Of a stretch of DNA of 59,720 bases, positions 16,214 through 23,387 are shown piece by piece. Each line of letters starts with the position of its first letter. Within the stretch, counting starts at the first letter, position 1. This stretch comes from a virus: positions 1 to 59,720 of IMG/VR virus record IMGVR_UViG_3300032287_002700; one strand, written 5' to 3'. Below the pieces are notes generated by a model. That model did not search any database. It had not been told where the DNA came from and saw only the letters and a list, made by a program, of their open reading frames with translations. Position numbers and translations under genes: made by a program.

Positions 16214-16777
16214 ATGCCGAGTCCATCAAGTCCGAGACGTAGACCGACGCGCGGTGACGATCCGGTAACTCCACCAGAGCCAAGCAAGCCGAAGAAACCG
16301 CGAAGACGTCGCAAGCCTCAAGCGGTATCTACAGGCTTTGAAGTCGATTGGTACTGGGTCGCGATTGCCGTTCTATCGCTCTTTACGATCCTTCCCTACG
16401 TCGCGCCGTTTTTCAAGGACGGAAACACGAAACACAATGAAATCGTTGATAACTTCGATTCCTTGAGTGGAAACGTTTCCACTTGGTTCGAGACTGTAGC
16501 CTCCGACGATCCGAAGCAAGACGTTCCAAAATACGTCGAAGCATTGAGGGCAACGGCTAGCGCAGAAATTAGCAACGTTGCAAATATTGATGAGAAACTC
16601 AAAACTGAAGTTGAGTCCCGATTGGGGCGCGTTGGGTGGCTAAATTGGGGCTTGTTCAACGTCGAGCTACTCAAAGAGGTTCGAAGGCTTCGCGATGCCG
16701 GCAAGCTTTCGACCGTCAAACAACATCAAGCATTCTTGAACGCGGTCGCAGACTCACTGCAAAAGGTAGGTGCATAA
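16214..16777 (+). CDS. Membrane-anchored protein carrying A and B sites
   Basis: 187 residues from ATG 16214 (GGGGG SD). Order: Pro/Arg/Lys-rich cytoplasmic tail (residues 1-42), a membrane segment (VAIAVLSLFTILPYVAPFF), then a soluble C-terminal part. SGNVST (family A core 16469-16480) and SNVANI (family B core 16572-16581) are both encoded in the linker. A degraded B copy (16174-16200) lies before the gene. A spanin-like or envelope role is possible from context; family unknown. Confidence 0.55.
   Translation: MPSPSSPRRRPTRGDDPVTPPEPSKPKKPRRRRKPQAVSTGFEVDWYWVAIAVLSLFTILPYVAPFFKDGNTKHNEIVDNFDSLSGNVSTWFETVASDDPKQDVPKYVEALRATASAEISNVANIDEKLKTEVESRLGRVGWLNWGLFNVELLKEVRRLRDAGKLSTVKQHQAFLNAVADSLQKVGA
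16467..16482. repeat. Family A palindrome, in CDS
   Basis: Full 16-bp copy, coding SGNVST in the gene at 16214. Confidence 0.9.
16563..16590. repeat. Family B site, in CDS
   Basis: Core GCAACGTTGC 16572-16581 with left arm CAGAAATTA; codes SNVANI. Confidence 0.75.
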
Positions 16778-17766
16778 TGCCAATTTGGGATCGGTATTTA
16801 GATGGTTCGCTCGACGCGGCAAGGCACGATAGAGCGCACCAGAAACTATTCGCGGCTCAGTCAATCGCTCCAGTCTATGGGGCAGCGGCTCCGAACGTTA
16901 TGGATCGAGAACCGGCGAAGGATATCTTCCTAGGTCGGTATGCCCTGATGGGGATGCAATCGCTTTACGGCAGTAAGTTCAAATGGTTCCCGCAGTACCA
17001 GGAGGAAGGTACTTGCGTTGGGCAATCGCACGCGGCAATCGCAACGATCGTGCTAGGCGTAAGCTCGTTACTTTCCGGCTTGCGTTTTCCTGGTCGCGTT
17101 GCGGTCGCTCCCATTTATGCCGGGTCGCGCGTCGATATCGGCAAGAATCCCGGAACGTGGCAAGGCTCAACTGGATCATGGGCGGCTCAGTGGCTGACCA
17201 AGTACGGCTGCGTGACGTACCGCGAGCTAGGTCACAACGACAATCCAGAAACTGAGAAGGATTGGCTTGCTACCATGCGCGCCGATGAACAGCAGGGAAT
17301 GAAGTGGACGAACTCCCGCGAGGGCGTACCAAAGACTTCTGAGGACGTCGCAAGGCTTCGACCGATCCAGCAAGCTCCCCTCGTCCAAACTGTCGAAGAG
17401 GTACGCGCGGCTATCACGAACCTAACTCCGATCAACCTTTGCGGCATGGTGCACCCTTCGAAGCAGCTTGACTCACAGGGAACATCAAAGCAACTGACGC
17501 GCGGCGGCGGTCATTCAACGGCGATCATCGGTCAGTATTTTGATGGCTCGCGTTGGTGGTACGATCACTTACAAAGCTGGTGGTACTACTACCAGGGCGG
17601 CTACGCGCGAACTGGAAACAAACTCGACGCGCAGTTCAAGGGAAGCGTGACGCGGATACCCGAAGAATGGCTTCGTCAATGGCTTGCAGAACGCGATTCC
17701 TACGCGATGGTAGGCGTGCAAGGCTTGGAACCCATTGACGCGGAATACTCGCGTCTGATGGCCTGA
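16777..17766 (+). CDS. Papain-like cysteine peptidase, endolysin candidate
   Basis: 329 residues. QEEGTCVGQSHA (Cys about 77) and GGGHSTAIIGQYFDG (His about 250), followed by WWYDHLQSWW, fit the Cys-His-Asn arrangement of papain-like peptidases (C1-like). It directly follows the membrane proteins of the probable lysis block, so it may cleave peptide cross-links of the host wall; but a virion peptidase or other role is possible. Start ATG 16777 overlaps the upstream stop (TAATG). Confidence 0.65.
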   Translation: MPIWDRYLDGSLDAARHDRAHQKLFAAQSIAPVYGAAAPNVMDREPAKDIFLGRYALMGMQSLYGSKFKWFPQYQEEGTCVGQSHAAIATIVLGVSSLLSGLRFPGRVAVAPIYAGSRVDIGKNPGTWQGSTGSWAAQWLTKYGCVTYRELGHNDNPETEKDWLATMRADEQQGMKWTNSREGVPKTSEDVARLRPIQQAPLVQTVEEVRAAITNLTPINLCGMVHPSKQLDSQGTSKQLTRGGGHSTAIIGQYFDGSRWWYDHLQSWWYYYQGGYARTGNKLDAQFKGSVTRIPEEWLRQWLAERDSYAMVGVQGLEPIDAEYSRLMA

Positions 17767-17807
17767 TTTGGAGATTCTGCGCGGCCTGGGCTTTACCAAG
17801 TCGCGGC

Positions 17808-17817
17808 GGTGGCGTTA
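17808..17817 (+). promoter_or_regulatory. C motif GGTGGCGTTA
   Basis: Exact copy in the gene-free region after the peptidase gene; no start codon at the usual distance. Confidence 0.4.
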
Positions 17818-17886
17818 GATTACTTGCAACGAGGTTTGGAAAGCCTCGGACCGTAGCAGGGAAACGTCAGATTGAGGCATAAAAAA

Positions 17887-17916
17887 AGCCCCGCAAGTTT
17901 TAAGGCTTGCAGGGCT
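17887..17916. terminator. Hairpin next to an A-tract, terminator candidate
   Basis: AGCCCCGCAAG and CTTGCAGGGCT pair with one mismatch. Seven A precede it on the + strand, so it reads as a classic hairpin plus U-tract only on the minus strand. For + transcription the following CGTTCT is a weak tract. It could end a minus-strand RNA that crosses the structured region to its right, or be a weak + strand terminator after the peptidase gene. Confidence 0.5.
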
Positions 17917-17939
17917 CGTTCTCAGTGTGCGGACGTTGA

Positions 17940-18300
17940 ACTGCCTAGATTTTAGTGAGCAAACGAAATGAAATCAAGGCGTAATGACAGATCGGGAAGT
18001 CACTGGGGCGCAAGCCTTGCTAGTGAGTTCAGCGTGGTGTGCGGCTTGGTAACACTTCGCAAGCAGCAACTACGGATCATTCCGTAGGCGGGTAGTGGTT
18101 CGACCACGACAAGGGCAGGCTTCGCAAACCTGTATCAGTTGGGCGGTAGGGAATAAAATCAAATCCGAGCACTGTGTCAGCTCACAACTCGGTCCTTGGC
18201 CCCGTTTACTACCGTAAGACTGAGCCCCCCTGGTTTTTCAGGGTGCCACTAACTAGGGTTCTTTGCTGATCTTGGCTGCCGGGTGGGGGCCAAGGGATAA
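17940..18300. ncRNA. Gene-free, hairpin-dense region, candidate structured RNA
   Basis: No convincing ORF lies in 17767-18441. Within it I can draw at least eight helices: GGC-GCAA-GCC (18007-18016, a GNRA-type loop on the + strand), GCG/GTGT with ACAC/CGC (18032-18060), CTACGGA/TCCGTAG (18070-18087), GTGGT/ACCAC (18095-18107), CAGG/CCTG (18116-18132), CCGAG..TGTG/CACA..CTCGG (18165-18192), CCCTG/CAGGG (18228-18243) and a long-range CCTTGGCCCC/GGGGCCAAGG (18194-18203 with 18286-18295). No tmRNA, RNase P or tRNA signature was found. Strand is uncertain; + is favoured by the GCAA loop. Confidence 0.5.
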
Positions 18301-18319
18301 AGCTGCGGTGCGCGCGGCG

Positions 18320-18345
18320 CAGAAAAAAGCAACGTTGCAAATCTC
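18320..18345. repeat. Family B site, intergenic
   Basis: CAGAAAAAA then core 18329-18338; 41 bases before the C motif at 18379. Confidence 0.75.
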
Positions 18346-18378
18346 TAGAGCAACGAAAACACTTTTCGAAGTCAGTTC

Positions 18379-18388
18379 GGTGGCGTTA
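18379..18388 (+). promoter_or_regulatory. C motif before gene 18442
   Basis: Exact GGTGGCGTTA ending 53 bases before GTG 18442, after a B site. Confidence 0.5.
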
Positions 18389-18441
18389 ATTGATTGCGTG
18401 GAATTGCGTCAAATTACGTCAACGATTCGAAGGGTAGGAAA

Positions 18442-18702
18442 GTGGCATCGATAGAAAAGGTTTGCGTCATCCGTGGTGATACGTATATGGCTAGGCGGAT
18501 TATCGGGTGGCTTCGTTTCAACTGGGACGCTGAGGCAAAGACTTGGTACCGCAGCGTGATGGTCGATAAGAACGGCGTCGGGGACTTCTCATATGAAAAC
18601 TCAAAGGGCGTCAAGGAAGTGTTGCTGACCGCCGAACGATTGCATGGGATGCTTGTCAACGAGTCACCAAGGGAAATAAAGGTTTCCGTCAGTTTCGAGT
18701 AG
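18442..18702 (+). CDS. Small early protein, unknown
   Basis: 86 residues from GTG 18442; unrecognised, mixed alpha/beta with WLRFNWDAEAKTWYRSVMV. It is the first early gene after the structured region and follows a B site (18329-18338) and a C motif (18379-18388, 53 bases before the start). An A site follows its stop by nine bases. Confidence 0.55.
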   Translation: MASIEKVCVIRGDTYMARRIIGWLRFNWDAEAKTWYRSVMVDKNGVGDFSYENSKGVKEVLLTAERLHGMLVNESPREIKVSVSFE

Positions 18703-18709
18703 CCTTCAA

Positions 18710-18725
18710 GTGGAAACGTTTCCAC
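18710..18725. repeat. Family A palindrome, intergenic
   Basis: Core 18712-18723 just past the stop at 18702; B core lies 39 bases away centre to centre. Confidence 0.9.
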
Positions 18726-18742
18726 CCTTTGACGGCAACGCG

Positions 18743-18769
18743 CAGAAAAAAGCAACGTTGCAAATATTC
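18743..18769. repeat. Family B site, intergenic
   Basis: CAGAAAAAA then core 18752-18761, right arm AAATATT; upstream of the SNF2-type helicase gene. Confidence 0.75.
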
Positions 18770-18804
18770 GCAATCTTCTGCTGATTGCTTTCTTTCGGTC
18801 AAAT

Positions 18805-18814
18805 GGTGGCGTTA
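18805..18814 (+). promoter_or_regulatory. C motif before the SNF2-type helicase gene
   Basis: Exact copy 78 bases before ATG 18893, after A and B sites. Confidence 0.5.
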
Positions 18815-18892
18815 TTGGCTTGGATCATCTACCAGTCGCGGAGCTACCAAGCAACGGTTGCCTAAGGGCTCGCGACGCATCAAGGGGAAGCA

Positions 18893-20326
18893 ATGAACTA
18901 CGAAGAGTTCATCGACCATAAGTCACAAATGGGAGGGGATCACGGATTCGATCCAGGGGAGCTACCAGGTTATTTGTACGACTTTCAAGCGTATCTCGTG
19001 GACTGGGCACTGCGAAAAGGCAAGGCGGCAATCTTTGCTGATTGCGGGCTCGGCAAGACGGCTATGCAACTGACTTGGGCTCAGAAGGTTGTTGAGCATA
19101 CGAACAAGCGGGTGCTTATCGTTACGCCGTTGGCAGTCGCACAGCAAACGCAACGCGAAGCGGAGAAGTTCGGCATCGAAGCGAAGCGTAGCAAGGCGGG
19201 CGAGTTGGAATCAAAGATCGTAGTGACCAACTACGACCGCCTGCACAATTTCAACTCGGAAGACTTCGCGGGATTTGTCTGCGATGAGTCAAGCATTCTC
19301 AAGTCGGTTGACGGTGAGACGCGGAAACAAATCACGCGGTTTACGCTCAAGATGCCTTACCGCTTGCTATGCACAGCGACGGCCGCACCGAACGATTACG
19401 TTGAGCTGGGAACATCCAGCGAGGCGTTAGGCGAACTATCGAACAGCGATATGCTCCGCCGGTTCTTTCGGCAACTTGATGACAAGGGGCAAAAGAAAGA
19501 AACCAAGCAGCAATTGGAAGCGGAAAGGCTGATTCAGCAAGACTCGAACTACTACGGCAAGCTTGCGTTTCGGGTGGCTCAAACAATCGGCCAATGGAGG
19601 CTGAAAAACCATGCCGTTCAGCATTTCTGGCGGTGGGTTGCTTCATGGGCTCGGGCTTGCCGATTGCCTTCGGACTTGGGCTTCGATGACCGAAAATTCG
19701 TCCTGCCTGAGTTGATCGAACGGGATCACGTGATAGCCCCTGATTCACCGCCGGAAGGCTACCTTCTCAACGTTCCAGCCGTCGGGCTTGGGGCAGAACG
19801 CAAGGAGCGAATGCGAACGCTGGAGCAGCGTTGCGAGTACGTTGCAAACCTAGTGAATCATGATCGACCGGCAGTGATTTGGTGCCAAGCAAACCCGGAA
19901 GGGGACATGCTTGAGAAGATCATTCCCGGCGCGGTGCAAGTCGCAGGGCGAACACGTGACGAAAGGAAGATCGAGATTTACGAGGACTTCGAAAGCGGCA
20001 AGCTGCGAGTACTTGTTATCAAGCCGAAGATTGGAGCTTGGGGCCTGAACTGGCAGCATTGCAATCACGTTGTGACCTTTGCTAGTCACTCATACGAGCA
20101 GTACTACCAGAGCGTGAGGCGTTGCTATCGCTTCGGTCAAAAGCGGCCGGTGACGCTAGACGTTGTTGCAACGGAAGGCGAAGAACTAGTACTCGCAAAC
20201 ATGCGACGAAAGGCAGACCAAGCCGCGAAAATGTTTGAGGTTTTGGTAGCGGAAATGAACTCCGCTTTGAAGATTGAACGAGAAAACATCTACACAAAGA
20301 AAGTTGAAGTACCAACATGGCTATAA
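18893..20326 (+). CDS. SNF2-type DEAD/DEAH helicase
   Basis: 477 residues. YDFQAYLVDWAL (Q-like), GLGKT (Walker A, about 52-56), TPLAVAQQTQREAEKF (Ia), CDESS (Walker B variant of DExx), TATAAPND (motif III), VIWCQANPEGDML and QYYQSVRRCYRFGQKRPV (motif VI, SNF2-like R..RxGQ). It translocates on or remodels DNA using ATP. It overlaps the following methyltransferase by 10 bases; the helicase-methyltransferase pair is common in phages. SD GGGGA precedes ATG 18893. Confidence 0.8.
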   Translation: MNYEEFIDHKSQMGGDHGFDPGELPGYLYDFQAYLVDWALRKGKAAIFADCGLGKTAMQLTWAQKVVEHTNKRVLIVTPLAVAQQTQREAEKFGIEAKRSKAGELESKIVVTNYDRLHNFNSEDFAGFVCDESSILKSVDGETRKQITRFTLKMPYRLLCTATAAPNDYVELGTSSEALGELSNSDMLRRFFRQLDDKGQKKETKQQLEAERLIQQDSNYYGKLAFRVAQTIGQWRLKNHAVQHFWRWVASWARACRLPSDLGFDDRKFVLPELIERDHVIAPDSPPEGYLLNVPAVGLGAERKERMRTLEQRCEYVANLVNHDRPAVIWCQANPEGDMLEKIIPGAVQVAGRTRDERKIEIYEDFESGKLRVLVIKPKIGAWGLNWQHCNHVVTFASHSYEQYYQSVRRCYRFGQKRPVTLDVVATEGEELVLANMRRKADQAAKMFEVLVAEMNSALKIERENIYTKKVEVPTWL

Positions 20327-21291
20327 GCGATCAAGTTATCAATGACCGATACGCAATCTACAACGGGGACTGCGTGGAGATCATGCGAACGTTACCGGAT
20401 GAGTGCATCGGGCTCAGCGTCTATTCTCCGCCGTTTGCAGGGCTTTACACGTACTCCAGCGACGCGCGGGACATGTCGAACGCAATCGATAAGGATGAGT
20501 TTTTTGAGCACTACGGATATTGCATTGACGAGGTAGCAAGGCTTACTAAGCCGGGCCGAATCTCAGCGGTTCACTGCATGGATATCCCTTTGAGCAATGC
20601 GGGCTGCGATGCCATGTTCGATTTGCCCGGTGAGATCATCCGGCAACACTTGGCGCGCGGCTTTGAGTACGGCGGGCGTCGTGTGATTTGGAAAGAACCT
20701 TTGATGGTTCGCAATCGAACGATGATGAAGAGCTTGCACCACAAAACGTTTTGCGAGGACACAACGCGGTGCTCGGTGGCGAACGCTGATTACCTTTTGA
20801 TGTTCCGTCGCAAGGGTGAAAACAAGATACCTGTTGAGCAAGAAAACGGAATGCTGGAGTACGCTGGTGAGTCTCAACCGCCGGAAGAGTTTCGACACCT
20901 TCGCGGCATGGTCGGCGATCAGAAAAAGAACTCGTTCTCGCAGTGGATTTGGCGAAACTACGCTTCGTCAGTTTGGATGGATATCCGAATCGATCGAGTA
21001 CTCAACGTCGAAGAGTCGCGGGACTTAGAAGACGAGAAGCACGTGCACCCCTTGCAGCTCGATGTTATCGAACGCGCGGTGGCTATGTGGTCGAATCCTG
21101 GTGAGACGGTCTTAACCCCCTTCATGGGCGTGGGATCTGAGGTCTACGGCGCGGTATCCTTAGGCCGTCGCGGTATCGGCTGCGAACTCAAACCGAGCTA
21201 CTTCCGACAAGCTGCGAAGAACCTCGAACGGATCGGGATCGAGGCCGAAAAGCCGAAGCAGACCGCCGAGCTAAACTTGGTTTGGGAGTGA
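20317..21291 (+). CDS. DNA methyltransferase (beta-class, SPPF motif)
   Basis: 324 residues. Motif IV SVYSPPFAGL (residues about 33-42) precedes the AdoMet-binding block, TPFMGVGSEVYGAVSLGRRGIGCELKPSYF, so the order is that of beta-class amino-methyltransferases; SPPF favours N4-cytosine or N6-adenine modification. It overlaps the helicase upstream. A role in masking phage DNA from host restriction is likely. It may also act with the Mom-like protein at 38894; target sequence unknown. Confidence 0.8.
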   Translation: MAISDQVINDRYAIYNGDCVEIMRTLPDECIGLSVYSPPFAGLYTYSSDARDMSNAIDKDEFFEHYGYCIDEVARLTKPGRISAVHCMDIPLSNAGCDAMFDLPGEIIRQHLARGFEYGGRRVIWKEPLMVRNRTMMKSLHHKTFCEDTTRCSVANADYLLMFRRKGENKIPVEQENGMLEYAGESQPPEEFRHLRGMVGDQKKNSFSQWIWRNYASSVWMDIRIDRVLNVEESRDLEDEKHVHPLQLDVIERAVAMWSNPGETVLTPFMGVGSEVYGAVSLGRRGIGCELKPSYFRQAAKNLERIGIEAEKPKQTAELNLVWE

Positions 21292-21296
21292 CGCGC

Positions 21297-21310
21297 TGGA
21301 AACGTTTCCA
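21297..21310. repeat. Family A palindrome, intergenic
   Basis: Core 21298-21309, six bases after the methyltransferase stop; starts the 50-bp direct repeat. Confidence 0.9.
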
Positions 21311-21346
21311 AAGTGCTCCTATTTCAAAGCAATGAAAACACAGGGA
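21297..21346 (+). repeat. 50-bp imperfect direct repeat, copy 1
   Basis: An A palindrome followed by TGCTCCTATTTCAAAGCAA and then GAAAACACAGGG. The same order recurs at 37988-38037 with a few substitutions. The shared block extends well past the palindrome and suggests a shared promoter or operator unit. Confidence 0.6.
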
Positions 21347-21474
21347 AAGCGTGAAAACGGGATCGAAAACCGCGACGCGGGAAGAAATTCCGGAAAAATC
21401 TTTCCCAATGTTTTCATTGAGAAATAGGTAGATTTGGCGTGAAATAGGATACCATTTGAAAGTTTACCTATTTC
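21318..21474. promoter_or_regulatory. Inverted-repeat region, candidate origin or operator
   Basis: The gap 21292-21555 has no gene. CCTATTTC/GAAATAGG occurs four times (21318, 21421, 21441, 21467) in two nested inverted repeats; the outer pair (21318-21340 with 21409-21428) extends to about 20 bases. AT-rich stretches follow (ACCGATATTATATC near 21491). Such repeats fit a replication origin or a regulator binding cluster; I see no known iteron family. Confidence 0.45.
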
Positions 21475-21555
21475 CTTCCGCGAAATGTACCGATATTATA
21501 TCTACATCACTGGCAACGACGCCAGCAAGACACTGACCTATGAAAGTGATGAATG

Positions 21556-21783
21556 ATGGCAAGTAAAAAGAATTCCTGTCCTTATCAAGTTGTTGACACG
21601 TTCAATCAGACGATACTCAGTCAACATCGCACTTTAAGTGCAGCGGTTAAAGCGGAGCTACGTTTTCGCCGAGCATGCCGCAAGGCTAATAACGGATCAT
21701 GCGTGCCTACTAGTGTTGAGCTTTACGGTAAGGAACTAGAGGGCGATGAGTTGGATTGCTACCTGTCGATGCTGGCAGATTAA
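21556..21783 (+). CDS. Small early protein, unknown
   Basis: 75 residues (an adjacent in-frame ATG at 21553 is also possible). It starts MASKKNSCPYQVVDTFNQTI with a basic helix (ALAAVKAELRFRRACRKAN-like) in the middle. Family unknown. It follows the inverted-repeat region and opens a run of short genes. Confidence 0.5.
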   Translation: MASKKNSCPYQVVDTFNQTILSQHRTLSAAVKAELRFRRACRKANNGSCVPTSVELYGKELEGDELDCYLSMLAD

Positions 21784-21847
21784 CGTGCCGGAAGGTCGAA
21801 ACGCCGCGAGGCGTCTGGGTTTGAGTTTCACAAGTTTTTGAAAGGGT

Positions 21848-22144
21848 ATGGAAATGAAGTTCGACAACGAGTTCCTGGTGATTTGTGGCAAAGAGTTCGC
21901 ACGACACGGAAACAAGATCAGAGGCCCTTTTCGGGTGATTGCAAAGCTTGCCAAGAATGGCTGGTCAGATCGGTCAAAGATCGTTGCGCACGTTACCAGC
22001 GATCGTGACGTATGGCATGAGGTCGAGTTCCGAACTATCCGCGAAGCAAAGGCAGCGTTCGCCAAGCTGCGAGAGAAGAAAGGCAGCATGACAGTTGCCG
22101 AATACGTTCGCCGATGCGGTGGCAAGTTGGCATCATTGGTTTAG
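21848..22144 (+). CDS. Small early protein, unknown
   Basis: 98 residues, basic and mixed alpha/beta (NEFLVICGKEFARHGNKIRGPFRVIAKL), with a long C-terminal helix (EAKAAFAKLREKKGSMTVAEYVRRC). SD-like GGG lies before ATG 21848. No family recognised. Confidence 0.55.
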   Translation: MEMKFDNEFLVICGKEFARHGNKIRGPFRVIAKLAKNGWSDRSKIVAHVTSDRDVWHEVEFRTIREAKAAFAKLREKKGSMTVAEYVRRCGGKLASLV

Positions 22145-22196
22145 GTCAAGAGCGTTTCCAGTTTCAATTCCTTCCTTTTTTCAACGAGGTTTTTCG

Positions 22197-22406
22197 ATGG
22201 TCCCAGGTAAGATCACACTGACACAGCCGGTCAAATGGCAGGAGCTATTTGCATCGGCGGCAAGCATGGAAGGTATGACGTTTTCGGAATGGGCCGGTGA
22301 AGCGATGCTCGAACGAGCTGCGAAAACCAAGGGCGTGACGGTCGATGAGTTGAAATCCAGCTTGCCCAAGCGACTGCGACGCGGTGAACGCGCTTCGTCC
22401 AAGTAA
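22197..22406 (+). CDS. Small helical protein, possible RHH-type
   Basis: 69 residues from ATG 22197 (CGAGG SD). Short beta-like start (GKITLTQPVKW) followed by two helices (MTFSEWAGEAMLERAAKTKG, TVDELKSSL) and a basic tail. The layout is reminiscent of ribbon-helix-helix proteins, but I cannot confirm it. Confidence 0.5.
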   Translation: MVPGKITLTQPVKWQELFASAASMEGMTFSEWAGEAMLERAAKTKGVTVDELKSSLPKRLRRGERASSK

Positions 22407-22511
22407 AAATCTTTTTGAATTGTGCGCCTAGGTTTGGGGATTCCTGAGCCTAGGTATATGTAGCCGGGAAGAACCCGGATGTTTTGACAACCTCTCTATG
22501 ACGGAGAATTG

Positions 22512-22754
22512 ATGATGGCTATTTCTTTTCAGTACGTTGATTTGGCGCTTCCGAGCGAAACGCAGGAAGCTGTCTTGCTGGTTGAAGTCGGCGAGTTCAA
22601 CGGCGTCCCAATGGTCGGCGTCTATGACAGTCCATCATACGCTCGAAGCAAAGATTTAGTGCGAGCGATTTGCATTGTGAGCAAGGATGCACTGACCGAG
22701 AAGCAATACGAGATTGCGACTCAGAACGCTGAATTGTTGAGCCGGGTTTCGTAG
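22512..22754 (+). CDS. Small early protein, unknown
   Basis: 80 residues from ATG 22512 with GGAG upstream. It is beta-rich at the start (VDLALPSETQEAVLLVEVGE) with a helical end. No family recognised. The 105-bp gap before it holds two GCCTAGG words and a CCGGG/CCCGG hairpin. Confidence 0.5.
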   Translation: MMAISFQYVDLALPSETQEAVLLVEVGEFNGVPMVGVYDSPSYARSKDLVRAICIVSKDALTEKQYEIATQNAELLSRVS

Positions 22755-22792
22755 GTCAAGTAACGCCGACTTCCGGTCGGCTGGAGTCAATC

Positions 22793-23032
22793 ATGGCCCT
22801 AGTAATCAAGCGCAGGCAGAGCGAAGCATTTTGGATCGGCGGGGTAAAAGTCCAGATTGTTTCCGTTGGGCCTGCAAAAGTGAAGATAGAAATCGATGCT
22901 CCTTTGGAGGTCGATATAGCGCGGGATGAACTGTTGACGGATGCTCAACGTTCGTTTCGCTGGAATTGTTTTCGAAGCTTTGCGAAACGGTTTCGTAGGG
23001 CGTTAAATGTTGGCAAGGAAGAATCGAGTTAG
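22793..23032 (+). CDS. csrA: CsrA-like RNA-binding protein 1 (C-terminally extended)
   Basis: 79 residues. The first 50 follow the CsrA/RsmA pattern: LVIKRRQSEAFWIGG, VKVQIVSVGPAKVKIEIDAP and EVDIARDEL. In CsrA the first strand and the R-(D/E)-E stretch form the RNA-binding surface that recognises GGA loops in mRNA leaders; the equivalent Arg (IAR) is present. A basic C-terminal extension (RWNCFRSFAKRFRRAL) is unusual. A second CsrA-like gene follows after eight bases. Likely a phage post-transcriptional regulator. Confidence 0.75.
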   Translation: MALVIKRRQSEAFWIGGVKVQIVSVGPAKVKIEIDAPLEVDIARDELLTDAQRSFRWNCFRSFAKRFRRALNVGKEESS

Positions 23033-23040
23033 GTGCGGCG

Positions 23041-23214
23041 ATGAGTTTGATTTTGAAGCGTGGGGTAGGGCAATCAATTACAATCGGACCGGCGACGGTG
23101 ATCGTTCGATCGATCGGTCCGTCGAAGGTGAAGCTTGAAATCCAAGCTCCGAAGGATGTTGCAGTTGCTCGTGGTGAGCTTACTTTTGATGAAAAGAAAC
23201 TGAGGCCGCGATGA
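23041..23214 (+). CDS. csrA: CsrA-like RNA-binding protein 2
   Basis: 57 residues: SLILKRGVGQSITIG, VIVRSIGPSKVKLEIQAP, KDVAVARGEL. This is close to the whole length of a minimal CsrA and keeps the strand order, the APKDV turn and the functional Arg. It lies eight bases after CsrA-like 1 and overlaps a tiny membrane peptide gene (ATGA). Being short, it is easy to miss in automated calls. Confidence 0.8.
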   Translation: MSLILKRGVGQSITIGPATVIVRSIGPSKVKLEIQAPKDVAVARGELTFDEKKLRPR

Positions 23215-23303
23215 TCGAGGTAGTATACGCTTTGGGCTGCGGAGTGGTGATTTTTGCAGTTCTGGTCGCGTTCGATCAGATCATGGAAAAAATCGACTTC
23301 TGA
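23211..23303 (+). CDS. 30-residue membrane peptide
   Basis: ATG 23211 overlaps the CsrA-like stop (ATGA). The product is MIEVVYALGCGVVIFAVLVA followed by FDQIMEKIDF, a single membrane helix. The overlap supports translation; function unknown. Its stop lies seven bases before a B site core. Confidence 0.45.
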   Translation: MIEVVYALGCGVVIFAVLVAFDQIMEKIDF

Positions 23304-23328
23304 ATAAAAACAACGTTACTTTTTTTGA
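23301..23328. repeat. Family B site, intergenic
   Basis: Core ACAACGTTAC 23310-23319, right arm TTTTTTTGAG; starts a B-C-A cassette. Confidence 0.75.
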
Positions 23329-23330
23329 GT

Positions 23331-23340
23331 GGTGGCGTTG
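23331..23340 (+). promoter_or_regulatory. C motif in B-C-A cassette, AAA+ gene
   Basis: GGTGGCGTTG between B and A, ending 47 bases before ATG 23388. Confidence 0.55.
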
Positions 23341-23345
23341 ATAGG

Positions 23346-23361
23346 GTGGAAACGTTTCCAC
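23346..23361. repeat. Family A palindrome, intergenic
   Basis: Full 16-bp copy in a B-C-A cassette before the AAA+ gene; B centre lies 39 bases upstream. TTTTTTT follows. Confidence 0.9.
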
Positions 23362-23387
23362 TTTTTTTGATCCTATGAAAGGACTTG

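Noticed and set aside
18263-18454. 63-residue ORF in the structured region
   Set aside because: It crosses a B site and hairpins, has no SD and looks random; the GTG gene at 18442 is better supported.
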